A stretch of DNA of 12,772 nt. Origin: an uncultured Rhodospirillaceae bacterium (GTDB lineage: Bacteria; Pseudomonadota; Alphaproteobacteria; RF32; CAG-239). Both the position numbers and the translations under genes were made by a program. Location of the stretch: positions 1 to 12,772 of the forward strand of contig OMQE01000161.1 in the NCBI GenBank assembly GCA_900313155.1, in the 5' to 3' direction. Under the pieces are notes generated by a model. That model worked only from the letters and a program-made list of their open reading frames with translations. It ran no database searches and was not told the DNA's origin. Positions 12,269-12,772 of the stretch are shown piece by piece (the first letter of the stretch is position 1; each line of letters starts with the position of its first letter).

Positions 12269-12772
12269 ATGGCTGATAAAATTAAAATCAGAACCGAACA
12301 TACATTACACGATTTAACCGGTATTGCCCAAACAGCCATGCCGGTTGTTAAGCAACTGCTCGGGAAACAGGGTTTCTATATGTTAGAGCTTCTAAATAAT
12401 TGGCGCTGCGTTATAGGTTCCGAACTGGCAAAATACACCCTTCCATACAAGCTTTCGTTCAAGAAAGACGAGCGCTCAAACGGATGTTTGACCTTGATAA
12501 CTGTCAGCGGAGCTTTTGCTATGGAAATTAAGCAAAAACAGCAATTGATTATCAATAAAGTTAACAGCTATTTCGGTTATGAGGCCGTTAGCACAATCAA
12601 GATTTTGCAAACAGGAAATGCCGAAGATTTTCTCTACAGCAAAAAACCCCTTGAAAATGTGAAAAAAAGTGTTGTATCTCAAGAACAAGAAAACTATATT
12701 ACGGAGTTAGCAAAAGGCATCGATTCGCCACAATTACGAGAAATCGTGGAAAAATTGGGACGCCAAGTGGTG
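12269..12772 (+). CDS. DUF721 (DciA-like) protein, partial (3' end outside window)
   Basis: The frame is open from ATG 12269 to the right edge: 168 codons with no stop. Residues about 18-117 match the DUF721 pattern of alphaproteobacteria: AMPVVKQLLGKQGF, the LLNNWRCVIGSELAKYTLP segment (typical W..IVG..LA), then LTLITVSGAFAMEIKQKQQLIINKVNSYFGYEAV. DUF721 includes DciA, which loads or assists the replicative helicase DnaB in bacteria without DnaC or DnaI. The region after about residue 118 is polar and less conserved; ELAKGIDSPQLREIVEKLGRQV resembles the short C-terminal helix seen in alphaproteobacterial members. The gene begins 6 nt after xerD and belongs to the same operon. The ribosome site is weak (GGAG 12 nt upstream). 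That it acts as a helicase loader here is inferred from the family. Confidence 0.8.
   Translation, partial: MADKIKIRTEHTLHDLTGIAQTAMPVVKQLLGKQGFYMLELLNNWRCVIGSELAKYTLPYKLSFKKDERSNGCLTLITVSGAFAMEIKQKQQLIINKVNSYFGYEAVSTIKILQTGNAEDFLYSKKPLENVKKSVVSQEQENYITELAKGIDSPQLREIVEKLGRQVV

Noticed and set aside
12476..12688. 70-codon minus-strand frame within the DciA-like gene
   Set aside because: Antisense to a DUF721-matching frame; no support.

Overview
The window looks like chromosomal DNA of a low-GC member of the Alphaproteobacteria. The evidence is the set and style of housekeeping genes: an AddA/AddB pair of the alphaproteobacterial type followed by a thioredoxin gene, the rph-rdgB pair, an aroK that diverges from xerD, and an alphaproteobacteria-like DUF721/DciA gene. 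The AT-rich non-coding DNA and the intergenic palindromes beginning GTCAT suggest an uncultured, possibly host-associated lineage. That last step is inference.

Layout. Positions 1-2450 are an accessory stretch, all on the minus strand: a partial secreted Gly/Asn/Ser-rich protein (runs off the left edge), a small GIY-YIG nuclease, a VirB2/TrbC-like pilin, and a second GIY-YIG nuclease. Long imperfect palindromes lie between these genes (623-750, 1851-1957, 2301-2416). Positions 2453-11082 are a long minus-strand array read aroK > rph > rdgB > addB > addA > trxA. Its genes are tightly packed (1-nt overlap, 3-nt gap, 0-nt gap, and an addA ribosome site inside addB), so it is probably one operon with a semi-separate trxA. 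Positions 11083-11188 are a divergent promoter region where two good sigma70-like promoters overlap on opposite strands. Positions 11189-12772 hold a plus-strand operon: a 51-aa membrane microprotein, xerD, and a DciA-like gene that runs off the right edge.

How the genes work together. AddAB (double-strand break resection), XerD (chromosome dimer resolution) and the DciA-like protein (replicative helicase loading) serve chromosome maintenance. RdgB cleans non-canonical nucleotides from the dNTP pool, RNase PH trims tRNA, AroK serves aromatic biosynthesis, and TrxA supplies disulfide reduction.

The most unusual part is the left 2.4 kb. Each small GIY-YIG gene sits next to palindromic repeats whose stems differ in sequence but keep their pairing. 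The first GIY-YIG gene and its palindrome are also bracketed by a 24-bp inverted repeat with one mismatch (582-605 and 1102-1125). This suggests a very small mobile or repeat-maintaining unit built on a GIY-YIG nuclease, loosely comparable in concept to REP elements and their RAYT transposases. No tRNA, rRNA, CRISPR array or classical insertion sequence was seen.
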